From assembly GCA_905235225.1 (NCBI GenBank), contig CAJOKE010000015.1, positions 82,384-146,383 of the forward strand: a stretch of 64,000 nt of DNA. The letters run 5' to 3'. The position numbers were made by a program, and so were the translations under genes. Each line of letters starts with the position of its first letter. The first letter of the stretch is position 1. Of this stretch, positions 18,502 through 29,101 are shown one piece after another. Origin of the DNA: Paludibacteraceae bacterium. GTDB taxonomy: Bacteria > Bacteroidota > Bacteroidia > Bacteroidales > Paludibacteraceae. The notes beneath the pieces are model-generated. The model did not search any database, was not told the origin of the DNA, and was given only the letters and a program-made list of their open reading frames with translations.

Positions 18502-20451
18502 ATGGCTACCGAATCTAAAATAAATGAACTACACCGTTCAGACATGCTCTCCCACGTTTCCGGTTTTGGTTACCTGCCGCGTTGGGGGGTACTAATGCTT
18601 GACCTTCTGCTTTGCCTTATCGCATTTTGGGCAAGTGTACTCATCGGACAAGGCATGTTTGACTACAAAGAAGTCGGACAAGACCTCAATTTATGGGTAC
18701 AATGTCTTGGCACTTTGGGGGTTCAAACCATCTGTTTCTGGATTTTCCATACCTACTCGGGCATACTGCGCTATTCCACATTCGTTGATACGCTTAAATC
18801 CCTGTTTGCCACCTTGCTTACCGGAATAATCCTCATTTTTATCAACTATATCGTTTCATACACAAACGGACATAAACCTTTCCTGACCACGGTCACAATC
18901 ATTTACTCCTTCATTTCATTTGTACTGCTTTTCTGCTTACGGGTGGGCGTCAAAACCATCTTTGAAACCGTCAAACAGTCTGCAGGCAATCCGAAAGTGC
19001 TGATCTATGGTACCAAATCCGCCGGTATTGCGATTGCAAAAATGCTGCGTAGTGCCGGTAATACACCTTATCGTCCGGTCGGATTCATCTGCGACCCGGG
19101 GCAGAAGCAGCACTTTGACCTTGTCGGTATGCACGTTTTCCCCTTGGATGAAAAACTCATCGCGTACATGCACGCCCGCAATATCAGAAATGTCATTATT
19201 TCGCCTATCAAAATGCGTGAACTGAATCCTGCAAAAGACTTGCAGATTTTCATTTCAAACAATATTCATGTGCTGACAACACCTTATTTCACAGAGTTTG
19301 ACCAGGAAAACGGCGATGTCGCACGTATCGGGCGCATTGATTCCATCCAAATTGAAGACTTACTGGAACGCCCAACTATTAATATCAACACCGAAAATGT
19401 CCGAAAAATCATATCCAAAAAGGTTGTCCTGATTACCGGTGCGGCAGGTTCGATCGGTAGTGAATTGGTCCGCCAGGTCACCAAATACCGCCCGAAAGCC
19501 ATTGTGCTGTTCGAGCAGGCAGAATCTCCGCTACATGATTTGAGACTTGATTTGGAAAAAGAGTTTCCAAACACACGATTTATTCCAGTCATAGGTGATG
19601 TCCGTAACAGGTCGCGTGTAGAAGAAGTGTTTGCCGACTTCAGACCTGATGTCGTTTATCATGCCGCAGCATACAAACATGTCCCGCTCATGGAAAACAA
19701 CCCGAACGAGGCTATTCGGGCAAATGTCTTGGGAACTAAAAACATGGCTGATATGGCGGTCAAATACGGCGTTGAACGTTTTGTTATGATTTCTACGGAC
19801 AAAGCAGTCAATCCGACCAATATCATGGGGGCTTCCAAGCGCATTGCAGAGATTTACGTTCAGTCGCTGTTCAAGCACCTGCAACGAACAAACGAGAATT
19901 GCACCAAGTTCATTACTACACGCTTTGGCAATGTGCTGGGTTCAAATGGCTCAGTCATCCCGTATTTCAAAAAACAGATCGCTGCAGGAGGTCCGGTAAC
20001 GGTTACCGACCCCAATATTATACGCTACTTCATGACTATTCCCGAAGCGTGCTGCCTTGTCATGGAAGCTTCGACCTTAGGAAACGGCGGCGAGATTTTT
20101 GTCTTCGACATGGGACATCCGGTGAAGATTCTTGACCTCGCCAAAAACATGATCCGACTGGCTGGATACATTCCCGGTGAGGAAATTCCCATTGTCTTTA
20201 CCGGTCTCCGTCCCGGAGAAAAACTCTATGAGGAACTGCTCAACCAGAAAGAAACGACCATACCTACCACCAACGAAAAAATCATGGTCGCCAAGGTCCG
20301 CGAAATGGACTACGAAGAAGTTGAACCGCAAATCAACGAACTTATCGAACTCACCACACACAACAAACCGTTTATGACCGTAAAGCACATGAAACAGATT
20401 GTGCCTGAATTCATCAGTAAAAACTCTGTTTACGAGCAACTTGACAAATGA
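18502..20451 (+). CDS. WbpM/CapD-type nucleotide-sugar 4,6-dehydratase, membrane bound
   Basis: The 649-aa protein has four hydrophobic segments in the first ~150 residues, a CoA-binding-like Rossmann domain (PKVLIYGTKSAGIAIAKML) and a C-terminal extended short-chain dehydrogenase domain (VVLITGAAGSIGSELVRQV from about residue 310). The catalytic run STDKAVNPTNIMGASKR has Met in place of the usual Tyr, the Ser-Met-Lys pattern of membrane-bound UDP-GlcNAc 4,6-dehydratases of the WbpM/PglF group that make precursors of bacillosamine or QuiNAc-type sugars. The next gene overlaps by 4 nt and encodes the matching sugar-phosphate transferase type, so the pair likely initiates surface glycan or O-antigen synthesis. 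Confidence 0.9.
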   Translation: MATESKINELHRSDMLSHVSGFGYLPRWGVLMLDLLLCLIAFWASVLIGQGMFDYKEVGQDLNLWVQCLGTLGVQTICFWIFHTYSGILRYSTFVDTLKSLFATLLTGIILIFINYIVSYTNGHKPFLTTVTIIYSFISFVLLFCLRVGVKTIFETVKQSAGNPKVLIYGTKSAGIAIAKMLRSAGNTPYRPVGFICDPGQKQHFDLVGMHVFPLDEKLIAYMHARNIRNVIISPIKMRELNPAKDLQIFISNNIHVLTTPYFTEFDQENGDVARIGRIDSIQIEDLLERPTININTENVRKIISKKVVLITGAAGSIGSELVRQVTKYRPKAIVLFEQAESPLHDLRLDLEKEFPNTRFIPVIGDVRNRSRVEEVFADFRPDVVYHAAAYKHVPLMENNPNEAIRANVLGTKNMADMAVKYGVERFVMISTDKAVNPTNIMGASKRIAEIYVQSLFKHLQRTNENCTKFITTRFGNVLGSNGSVIPYFKKQIAAGGPVTVTDPNIIRYFMTIPEACCLVMEASTLGNGGEIFVFDMGHPVKILDLAKNMIRLAGYIPGEEIPIVFTGLRPGEKLYEELLNQKETTIPTTNEKIMVAKVREMDYEEVEPQINELIELTTHNKPFMTVKHMKQIVPEFISKNSVYEQLDK

Positions 20452-21504
20452 TCACATTCTTCCACAATCACCCTTTCCTTATAGGTCTCGTTTCCTGCTT
20501 GATGGCGGTTGCGGGAATGCCGATTGTTATCAAGATTGCCAAACAAAAACATTTTGTTGTGCGGCCGAACAAACGAATGAGTCACACCGGCGAAATCCCT
20601 AACATCGGCGGGATTGATATTTGTTTCTCGTTTTTGCTCGCTTATCTGATTTTCGAGTTCCACGATTTCCAGCAATCTCAATTCCTGCTCATTGGCGTTT
20701 TGGCTATTATGGCGGTCGGGCTTGTGGACGACATTCTTATTCTTTCGCCTTCTGCCAAACTGCTGGGCGAAACGCTTGCAGGAATCGCTCTGGTCGGCTT
20801 TGCCGATATACGGCTCACAAACCTGCACGGTATCTTTGGCATATACGAGATCGGCATTATCCCCAGTTACTTGATTTCGCTCTTCGTGCTTATTGCTATC
20901 ATCAACGCCATCAACCTCATTGACGGAGTGGATGGATTGGCGAGCGGATTGGGGATGTTATACTGCCTCTTCTTTACCGTTTATTTCCTGCTTGTCGGCG
21001 AAACAAACTGGGCGATCCTCGCCATTTGCCTCATCGGTTCACTCGCCGTTTACTTCTGCTACAATGTTTTTGGCAGCAAACACAAAATATTCATGGGCGA
21101 TAGCGGAAGCCTGCTCTTAGGATATATGCTCACTGCTTTCGTTTTCCATTTCTGCGAAATAAACGCCTATAACGAGGTTCCCGAAGCCTTACACATGGTT
21201 GCTGCTCCCGCCGTTGCCATTTGTGTGCTTAGTATTCCTGTTTTTGATACTATTCGCGTCTCGCTTACACGTATCAAACACCACAAATCACCCTTTAATG
21301 CCGACAAAAACCACATACACCACTTGCTGCTGCGTACCGGACTCAATCATATTCAGACCACTTGTATCCTGCTCGCGGTCTCTGTTTTGCTAATCGGTCT
21401 CGGAATTATCGGACGGAACTGGAATTTCTGGCTGTTGGTTGCCACGGATTTCTTGATTTGCACTATCCTCACCTTTATTCTCTGGCGTATTATTGATTAT
21501 AAGA

Positions 21505-21518
<14 letters not shown>
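20448..21518 (+). CDS. WecA/MraY-type undecaprenyl-phosphate glycosyl-1-phosphate transferase
   Basis: A 356-aa polytopic membrane protein of the glycosyltransferase-4 (MraY/WecA/TagO) family, which transfers a sugar phosphate from UDP-HexNAc to undecaprenyl phosphate. Family signatures visible are VGLVDDILIL (Asp pair), NAINLIDGVDGLASGLG, FMGDSGSLLLGY and KNHIHHLLLRTGL. About ten hydrophobic segments cover the length. It overlaps the dehydratase by 4 nt (ATGA). Loss of MurNAc-pentapeptide-specific residues and the HIHH motif favour WecA-type, not MraY. The exact sugar donor is unknown. Confidence 0.92.
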
Positions 21519-23286
<1,768 letters not shown>

Positions 23287-23340
23287 TACTGCTCTCCAAT
23301 GATGTTTTTTCCACCGCTTTTCCTTAACTCAAAACGATAC

Positions 23341-23387
23341 ATATACGATAGATATACGATAGATACACGATAGATACACGATAGATA
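23341..23387. repeat. Tandem array, 11-bp unit ATAYACGATAG x4
   Basis: Four 11-bp units (ATATACGATAG twice, then ATACACGATAG twice) plus ATA fill the centre of the 145-bp spacer after the ABC-F gene, ending about 45 nt before the deacetylase start. Confidence 0.9.
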
Positions 23388-23431
23388 ATGCCCTTCTAAA
23401 AGGAACCAAAAAGAATTCACATAATAACATC

Positions 23432-24595
23432 ATGATTGAAAAAATACTCTCTTACCTCAAGTCTTTCCTCACTTACGGAGATGCACAAGCCGCTGCAAAA
23501 ATCGGCTATACTTCCGACGAAAATGAGTGGAAAAACTTCAAACTTGTCATTATCCCTAATGGTCATCTCGGAAAAGAAACGACCCTGCCCTTTATGGGAA
23601 ACATCCAACCCGAAAAAGTTCAAAACACCTTTATCATCAGGGACGACATTATCTACACGTGTTTCTTCTTCATTTCGCGCTCTGAGGAACTCATTGTTCA
23701 TGACCGCGACACGCACGGACGGTTTAACGCAAAATTTTCCATCCTCGGTAAAAATAACCGCCTGCAAATCCCACTCTTGGACGAGTATGCGCGCTCCGTC
23801 ATGAAACTGCTTGAACTGCCGCTCCCGAAGCCTCAATTCAACCGTATTTATCTCACCCACGACATAGATACCATCGCCTATTACCGTCATCTGCGCGGAT
23901 TTATCGGCGGGTGGTTGAGGGACGGTATGGATGCCGTACTGGATGCCGCAAACGATATACATAACGACCCCGCATACACCTTCCCTTGGCTTGTTGAACA
24001 GGATAAAAAAATCAAGGACGCACATATCATCTATTTTGTCAAACACACCCTCGGGAAAGGATATGACTATCCGCAATATAACTTGATCGGGAAGGACTTT
24101 CGCAATCTCAAATCCTACCTCGAAGCACATGGTGCTACACTCGGCTTTCACTCAAGCTACTACGGCAATCTCCCGGAATTCCGGCTACCGGCTATCAACT
24201 ACAAACTTCATCGGAGTCACTACCTGCGTTGCTCCATTGACCATATGCAAGCACTCGCCGATGCCGGAATAACCGATGATTTCACCATGGCTTTCCCCGA
24301 CATGGCTGGATTCCGCCTACAAACGACACGCGCAGTCAGATGGATCAACCCCAAAAACATGACGCTCACCAACCTCACACTGCACCCGTTGACCATCATG
24401 GACTGTACACTCTCGAATGGGAATTACATGAATCTCTCGGAAGAAGAAGCATACTACTACTGCCTGCAGCTAATCGACAAAGTCCGCCAGCACAACGGCG
24501 ACCTTTGCCTGCTTTGGCACAATAGTATCATCAATAGCACAACATACCACAAACAACTATACACTGCCCTGCTTGATGCCATTCGCCGACAATGA
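23432..24595 (+). CDS. Polysaccharide deacetylase-like protein
   Basis: The 387-aa product carries at about residue 145 the run RIYLTHDIDTIAYY, matching the THD/xD metal-binding motif of NodB-type polysaccharide deacetylases, and FHSSYYGN further on, the HxxxY-type second motif region. The first ~130 residues form a separate N-terminal domain with no motif I know. There is no signal peptide, so it should act in the cytoplasm, for example on lipid-linked or nucleotide-linked sugars. Stop and next start overlap as ATGA, tying it to the two-domain glycosyltransferase that follows. Confidence 0.75.
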   Translation: MIEKILSYLKSFLTYGDAQAAAKIGYTSDENEWKNFKLVIIPNGHLGKETTLPFMGNIQPEKVQNTFIIRDDIIYTCFFFISRSEELIVHDRDTHGRFNAKFSILGKNNRLQIPLLDEYARSVMKLLELPLPKPQFNRIYLTHDIDTIAYYRHLRGFIGGWLRDGMDAVLDAANDIHNDPAYTFPWLVEQDKKIKDAHIIYFVKHTLGKGYDYPQYNLIGKDFRNLKSYLEAHGATLGFHSSYYGNLPEFRLPAINYKLHRSHYLRCSIDHMQALADAGITDDFTMAFPDMAGFRLQTTRAVRWINPKNMTLTNLTLHPLTIMDCTLSNGNYMNLSEEEAYYYCLQLIDKVRQHNGDLCLLWHNSIINSTTYHKQLYTALLDAIRRQ

Positions 24596-26526
24596 ATAAA
24601 CTGCTCATTCTCACTGACGCACCGACCGCACCGCTCTTTTCTCCGCGGATCAGGTATCTTGTGACCAACCTGCAAAAACTCGGATGGTCTGTAACCGTCG
24701 TCAGCGAATGCGTTCCACAAAACGATTTTACGTTTCCTGAATGCAAACATCTGAAATTCCGCTATTATCTGTCTGGACACTCCGTTCAAAATCGTATCCG
24801 ATGGTGGTGCGACCAGCTCTTTAATAGGAAAGAACATGATTTCTACCGCTTTGCCATAAACAATTTGACATCATCGGATTTTGATGTCGTTCTTTGCTCT
24901 ACATTCAGCACTTTCCCACTGCCTTCTGCGGCACGCTTGGCGGAACAGTGGGGTATTCCCCTTTTTGCAGACCTGAGAGACATTGCGGAACAATGGGGAG
25001 ACACTTCCTTTGCCGGCAAGGCTCTCAACACACATTCAAAGGCACTCAATCACGCCATATTCAAATGCTATACCGCACGAGCCGTCAGACAACGCAATAA
25101 GGCTCTGAAAGCGGTACAAGCCATCACTACCGTTTCACCGTGGCACATGCAATTCCTTGCCGCCATACACAACGATGTACACCTGATTTACAATGGTTTT
25201 GACGAAGATACTTTCTATCCCGAAGATACCACTTCCGGGCATTTCGTAATATCATATACCGGCAAAATATACGACTTCGGATTGCGAAATCCACAACTGC
25301 TATTTCAGGCACTCGGTGAACTCAGACAAGACAACATCCTGCCTCAACATCTGCAACTGCACTTCTACTCCGAAGAACCGATATTGAACGCCCTGCACGA
25401 CATGGCGCAACATTATCGCGTGGACGATATCCTTTACACACATCCCTTCCTGCCGAACAAGGATATTCCGCACATCCTGCACCGCACTTCCATAGCACTG
25501 TTACTGACGAACAAGGCGGATCGCAAAGGACCGCATGGTATTATGACCACTAAATTCTTTGAGGCTCTCGGTGTCGAAAAACCCGTCCTATGTGTCCGCT
25601 CGGACGAAGACTGTCTCGCACAGGTAATACTAGACACCAATGCCGGAATTGCCGCAACTTCGGCTGAACAGGTTAAATCATTCATTCTCGACAAATACAA
25701 AGAGTGGGAAAAAAACGGATTCACACGCCAACCCGTCAGAAACAAACAACTCTTTACACGTTCCTGTCAGGCACAGCAGTTTGAACAACTGCTAACTGGT
25801 AATATGCTGAATGACAAAATGATAAATGTCATTATTCCCGCCTACAACGCCGGACCATATATCGCTCAATGTCTCCGCTCCGTCAAACAACAATCATACA
25901 CGAATTGGATGTGTATTATTGTCAATGATGCCGCCACTGATGATACCGCACGGATTGCGCAACAGTTCGTACAATCCGACCCGCGATTTATCCTTCTTAC
26001 ACATGACACTAACAAAGGACAATCCGCCGCGCGAAACACGGCACTTGATTATATCCAAAACCACCCCTGCGACTTTATCACATTCGTGGATGCGGACGAC
26101 TGCATCGAACCCGGCTACCTTCAGACGCTTATCCGCCACATCGGAAATCATGACATCATCCAAACCGGATATAAACGCTTCACTGACAACGGCAGCATTA
26201 TTGAATCCAAACTGCCCCGCCATCCCTACCGCTTTGTCGCACCATGGGCAAGACTGTACCGTACACAAGTACTCAAAGATATACGTTTTCCCGAAGGAAT
26301 GATTTACGAAGATATCATCTTCTCACTGCAGCTTTGGGCGAAACACCCTGCCGCAATAGTCATACCTTATACCGGCTACAACTACCGTCTCAACCGCGCT
26401 TCCACTACCGCGCACATTGATAAAACCGCACAACGCAAACTGTACGATGCCATCCGCCGGACTAATGCACCGCTTTGGCTCAAAATATATACACTCATTC
26501 GCCTTAAATTACATTTTCGAAAATGA
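24592..26526 (+). CDS. Two-domain glycosyltransferase (GT4-like + GT2)
   Basis: At 644 aa this is about twice the length of a normal glycosyltransferase. Residues 1-400 resemble a GT-B, GT4-like enzyme (LVTNLQKLGWSVTVVSE at the N-terminus, LIYNGFDEDTFY, SYTGKIYDFG, and HGIMTTKFFEALGVEKPVL near 320-345). From about residue 410 a GT-A, GT2 domain begins (INVIIPAYNAGPYIAQCL) with the nucleotide-binding run FVDADDCIEPGY. An internal ATG at 25804 or 25819 could allow separate translation of the second domain. It likely builds two successive linkages of the glycan made by this block. Overlaps with both neighbours are 4 nt. Confidence 0.88.
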   Translation: MNKLLILTDAPTAPLFSPRIRYLVTNLQKLGWSVTVVSECVPQNDFTFPECKHLKFRYYLSGHSVQNRIRWWCDQLFNRKEHDFYRFAINNLTSSDFDVVLCSTFSTFPLPSAARLAEQWGIPLFADLRDIAEQWGDTSFAGKALNTHSKALNHAIFKCYTARAVRQRNKALKAVQAITTVSPWHMQFLAAIHNDVHLIYNGFDEDTFYPEDTTSGHFVISYTGKIYDFGLRNPQLLFQALGELRQDNILPQHLQLHFYSEEPILNALHDMAQHYRVDDILYTHPFLPNKDIPHILHRTSIALLLTNKADRKGPHGIMTTKFFEALGVEKPVLCVRSDEDCLAQVILDTNAGIAATSAEQVKSFILDKYKEWEKNGFTRQPVRNKQLFTRSCQAQQFEQLLTGNMLNDKMINVIIPAYNAGPYIAQCLRSVKQQSYTNWMCIIVNDAATDDTARIAQQFVQSDPRFILLTHDTNKGQSAARNTALDYIQNHPCDFITFVDADDCIEPGYLQTLIRHIGNHDIIQTGYKRFTDNGSIIESKLPRHPYRFVAPWARLYRTQVLKDIRFPEGMIYEDIIFSLQLWAKHPAAIVIPYTGYNYRLNRASTTAHIDKTAQRKLYDAIRRTNAPLWLKIYTLIRLKLHFRK

Positions 26527-27878
26527 ATACCACGGACTTTATTACGCTCTTGCATCGGGAAGTCGTTCCCGCCATCGGATGTACAGAACCCATGTGTGTC
26601 GCACTATGTGTCGCACGAGCCAAAGAAAAACTCGGAAAACTCCCCGACAGCATTACCGTCTATCTGAGTAAAAACATCTATAAAAACGCTATGGCGGTCG
26701 GTATTCCCGCAACCGACATGACTGGACTGCCTATCGCTATTGCACTCGGAGCTACCATCGGCAACAGCAACTATGGACTCGAAGTGCTCAAAGACGCTAC
26801 AGCCGATAATGTGCAGTACGCTAAACAATACCTCCGGCGCGTACATCCCGAAATCCGCATTGACACCAATGCGCCGGATATTCTCTACGTCCATACTGTC
26901 GTCGCTACACAAGACGGACAGTCCGCTCAGGCTACTATACAAGGCACACACGACCACTTCATCGACAATGACCATGCAGATAATCATGGCGCGACTGCAG
27001 AAACCAACAGCCCGTCAGCAACCGACTCCCTTGACTCATTAAACATATCTTCCTTACGCGAAGTGTATGACTTCGCGCTCAATGTCCCGCTGCATCATGT
27101 CAACTTCCTTATGGACGGCGCAAAAATGAACATGGCGGCGGCGGAAAAATCGTTCATGGGGACTTACGGACACGGATTAGGAAGGCTGCTCCATACCGTC
27201 AGCAACCAGCACCTCAATAACACACAACCGACACAAATATCCAACATCTTCGGCGATACACTCTTCACTAAAATTCTCTGCTATACCTGCGGAGCTTGTG
27301 ACGCACGTATGGCAGGAGCTATGATACCCGTCATGTCTAACTCCGGCAGCGGAAACCAGGGTATCAGCTGCTCTATTCCGGTTTATCTCTATGCACTCGA
27401 ACATAACTGCGATGAAGAACTCACACTCCGCGCACTTACACTCAGCAACCTCACCGTCATCTATATCAAACAGTCACTCGGCAGGCTCTCCGCTCTTTGC
27501 GGATGTGTCGTCGCCGCTACAGGCTCCGCTGCCGGACTGACTTACCTCATGGGAGGGCAATATGACGAAATAACGTTCGCCATCAAAAACATGATCGCTA
27601 ATATATCCGGCATGATCTGCGACGGAGCAAAACCTGCCTGCGCACTCAAGGTCACAAGCGGTGTCGCCACAGCCGTCCTTTCTGCAACCATGGCTATCAA
27701 CCACTCGTTTGCCGAAGCCACCGAAGGTATTGTCGAACAGGACATTGACCGAACCATACATAACCTCACCCGTATCGGACACGATGCCATGACACAAACC
27801 GATAACCTCATTATCGACATCATGACGCATAAAACAGACATCATGACGCATAAAACAGACATCAAGACTCGTAAATAA
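26523..27878 (+). CDS. L-cysteine desulfidase / UPF0597 family protein
   Basis: The 451-aa product matches the CyuA/UPF0597 family of iron-sulfur enzymes related to the serine dehydratase alpha chain, which break L-cysteine into pyruvate, ammonia and sulfide. Conserved runs seen are VPAIGCTEPMCVALC at the N-terminus, VSKN-like YLSKNIYKNAMAVGIP, and ILCYTCGACDARMAGAMIPV with SNSGSGNQGISCS. The Cys residues in GCTEP and near CYTCGAC/ISC are candidate cluster ligands. It overlaps the glycosyltransferase by 4 nt though its pathway is unrelated. The last ~20 residues are a tandem repeat (DIMTHKT) not expected in the family. Confidence 0.88.
   Translation: MNTTDFITLLHREVVPAIGCTEPMCVALCVARAKEKLGKLPDSITVYLSKNIYKNAMAVGIPATDMTGLPIAIALGATIGNSNYGLEVLKDATADNVQYAKQYLRRVHPEIRIDTNAPDILYVHTVVATQDGQSAQATIQGTHDHFIDNDHADNHGATAETNSPSATDSLDSLNISSLREVYDFALNVPLHHVNFLMDGAKMNMAAAEKSFMGTYGHGLGRLLHTVSNQHLNNTQPTQISNIFGDTLFTKILCYTCGACDARMAGAMIPVMSNSGSGNQGISCSIPVYLYALEHNCDEELTLRALTLSNLTVIYIKQSLGRLSALCGCVVAATGSAAGLTYLMGGQYDEITFAIKNMIANISGMICDGAKPACALKVTSGVATAVLSATMAINHSFAEATEGIVEQDIDRTIHNLTRIGHDAMTQTDNLIIDIMTHKTDIMTHKTDIKTRK
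27818..27878 (+). repeat. In-frame 21-bp repeat x3 at the 3' end of the desulfidase gene
   Basis: Two identical 21-bp units (27818-27838, 27839-27859) encode DIMTHKT, and a third, diverged unit ends in the stop codon. The array adds a basic tail to the protein. Confidence 0.9.
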
Positions 27879-27917
27879 TATTTTTTTATAACTCTCTGAT
27901 AATCAGTACCCCTTATC

Positions 27918-27969
27918 GCACTATTATTGCACTATTATTGCAGTATTATTGCACTATTTTTGCACTATT
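27918..27969. repeat. Tandem array, 11-bp unit GCACTATTATT x4.7
   Basis: Units GCACTATTATT (twice), GCAGTATTATT, GCACTATTTTT and a partial GCACTATT follow one another 40 nt past the desulfidase stop codon. Confidence 0.9.
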
Positions 27970-28101
27970 CAGCACCCGGATACGGCATTTTGCCGACTCT
28001 TTGAACGCACTTTTTCCTGAAACCTAACCTCTAAGACTAAGAATAATCTTCTGTATTTTCCCGTCAAAATAACGGAATTTTTATATTTCTGCACTTTTTT
28101 C

Positions 28102-28132
28102 TTGCACAATCACTGAAAAAGCACTACCTTTG
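28102..28132 (+). promoter_or_regulatory. Promoter of the candidate structured RNA
   Basis: A TTG -33 element at 28102-28104 (CTTGCA context) and TACCTTTG at 28125-28132 are 20 nt apart. Transcription should start near 28139, a few bases before the 5' strand of the closing stem. Confidence 0.8.
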
Positions 28133-28138
28133 CACCCG

Positions 28139-28462
28139 ATTTCCTACGCTGAAGTTCGATCGCAGGATTATTAATGAGTAATCCGAGAACGGATGGGTGG
28201 GAACTACAGCCCTTAAGGGCATACATATTGATAGCGTTTATTGACGCTTTGTATTTGACCAACTGAAACTTCGCAACTTTCGGAATTAAAAGTCTAAAGC
28301 AAAGTGAACGGTAGATGCTTACGGGTATGACTTATACCCTGCTTTATTATTATAATAAGGCGGTTTGTCATATCAGCGTAGGTTTCCTGTTGTTTATTTG
28401 ACTTTTAAGGTAATGCGAAGACCTCAGTTGGTGAATATCAACAGCGAGGTCTACGCTTTCTT
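28139..28462 (+). ncRNA. Candidate structured non-coding RNA, about 320 nt
   Basis: No open frame covers this stretch, yet it has a promoter just upstream and dense self-complementarity. CCTACGCTGA (28143-28152) pairs perfectly with TCAGCGTAGG (28373-28382) to close a ~240-nt domain. Inside are hairpins GGATTATT/AGTAATCC (about 28164-28183), the palindrome GCCCTTAAGGGC, AGCGT/ACGCT and GGGTAT/ATACCC. TTAAAAGTC (28286-28294) is complementary to GACTTTTAA (28400-28408) outside the closing stem, which would make a pseudoknot. The 3' end is a stem GCGAAGACCTC/GAGGTCTACGC. I compared it by eye with tmRNA, RNase P, SRP and 6S RNAs and saw none of their conserved cores. It could also be a long regulatory leader for the genes that follow at 28542. 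Confidence 0.6.
28415..28462 (+). terminator. Terminator of the candidate structured RNA
   Basis: GCGAAGACCTC (28415-28425) pairs with GAGGTCTACGC (28446-28456) with one mismatch; an inner GTTG/CAAC pairing extends the stem. It is followed by TTTCTTT. The 85 nt from here to the next ATG hold no clear promoter, so the next operon may depend on read-through. Confidence 0.65.
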
Positions 28463-28541
28463 TATATACATCAATGAACTATTTTAGAATAGCCACTATC
28501 AAACAATTAATAGCATTAACTAATTTTTAATTTATGTCAGC

Positions 28542-29087
28542 ATGAAAAGAAGAATCTTTTATTTCTTACTCCTAATACCATTGGGAGTATGTGCGAAACC
28601 TTATGATCATAGTTTAGGGTTGTCTGCTGGTAATTTTAACGGATTATCTTACAAAAGACTCGCCACTGAACATTTTGCCATACAGGCCGACATGGGCGTT
28701 CATTTAACACTCTTTGATCGTTTATATGGCACATTTGAAATCAACCCTAATCTAATGTATCAGGGAACTATGGTATCATCTCCTGTATGTGATTTTGACT
28801 TCTTTGTAGGTGGAGGTACCAGTTTCGGATTTATGACGACAGAAATTTTTTCCTCATGGAGATATTCGTCCTTTGGTGGCAAATTCGGATTAAATGCAAT
28901 TGCCGGTTTGGAAGTCGCTTTTAATCGAACGCCACTGGCACTTAGTTTTGACTTCAGACCAGGATATGGATTATTTTTTGGAAATGAACCGTATTATAGT
29001 AGTTATAGCAATACCTACTATTCTGATTTTGAAGTGATTTCCTTCTTTGATTGGGGATTTGCTTTAGGTTTACGTTTTTACATGTAA
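28542..29087 (+). CDS. Small outer-membrane beta-barrel protein, exported
   Basis: The 181-aa product has a signal peptide (about residues 1-18, ending GVCA-K), then alternating hydrophobic/polar beta strands rich in Gly and aromatics (FAIQADMGVHLTLF, DFFVGGGTSFGFM, GLNAIAGLEVAF) and a C-terminal strand ending GLRFYM, as expected for a small eight-stranded outer-membrane barrel. No catalytic motif is visible and I do not recognise the family. It is the first gene of the exported cluster that includes the caspase-like protein; the spacing to the next gene is 14 nt. Confidence 0.7.
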   Translation: MKRRIFYFLLLIPLGVCAKPYDHSLGLSAGNFNGLSYKRLATEHFAIQADMGVHLTLFDRLYGTFEINPNLMYQGTMVSSPVCDFDFFVGGGTSFGFMTTEIFSSWRYSSFGGKFGLNAIAGLEVAFNRTPLALSFDFRPGYGLFFGNEPYYSSYSNTYYSDFEVISFFDWGFALGLRFYM

Positions 29088-29101
29088 TTATACTTTGAAA
29101 T

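Noticed and set aside
27918..27969. Tandem units considered as a CRISPR array
   Set aside because: Units are 11 bp with no spacers. No cas genes are in the window.
28139..28462. tmRNA, RNase P RNA, SRP RNA or 6S RNA
   Set aside because: No tRNA-like end or tag frame, no GAGGAAAGTCC core, no SRP GGAA tetraloop helix and no single long hairpin with central bubble were found by eye.
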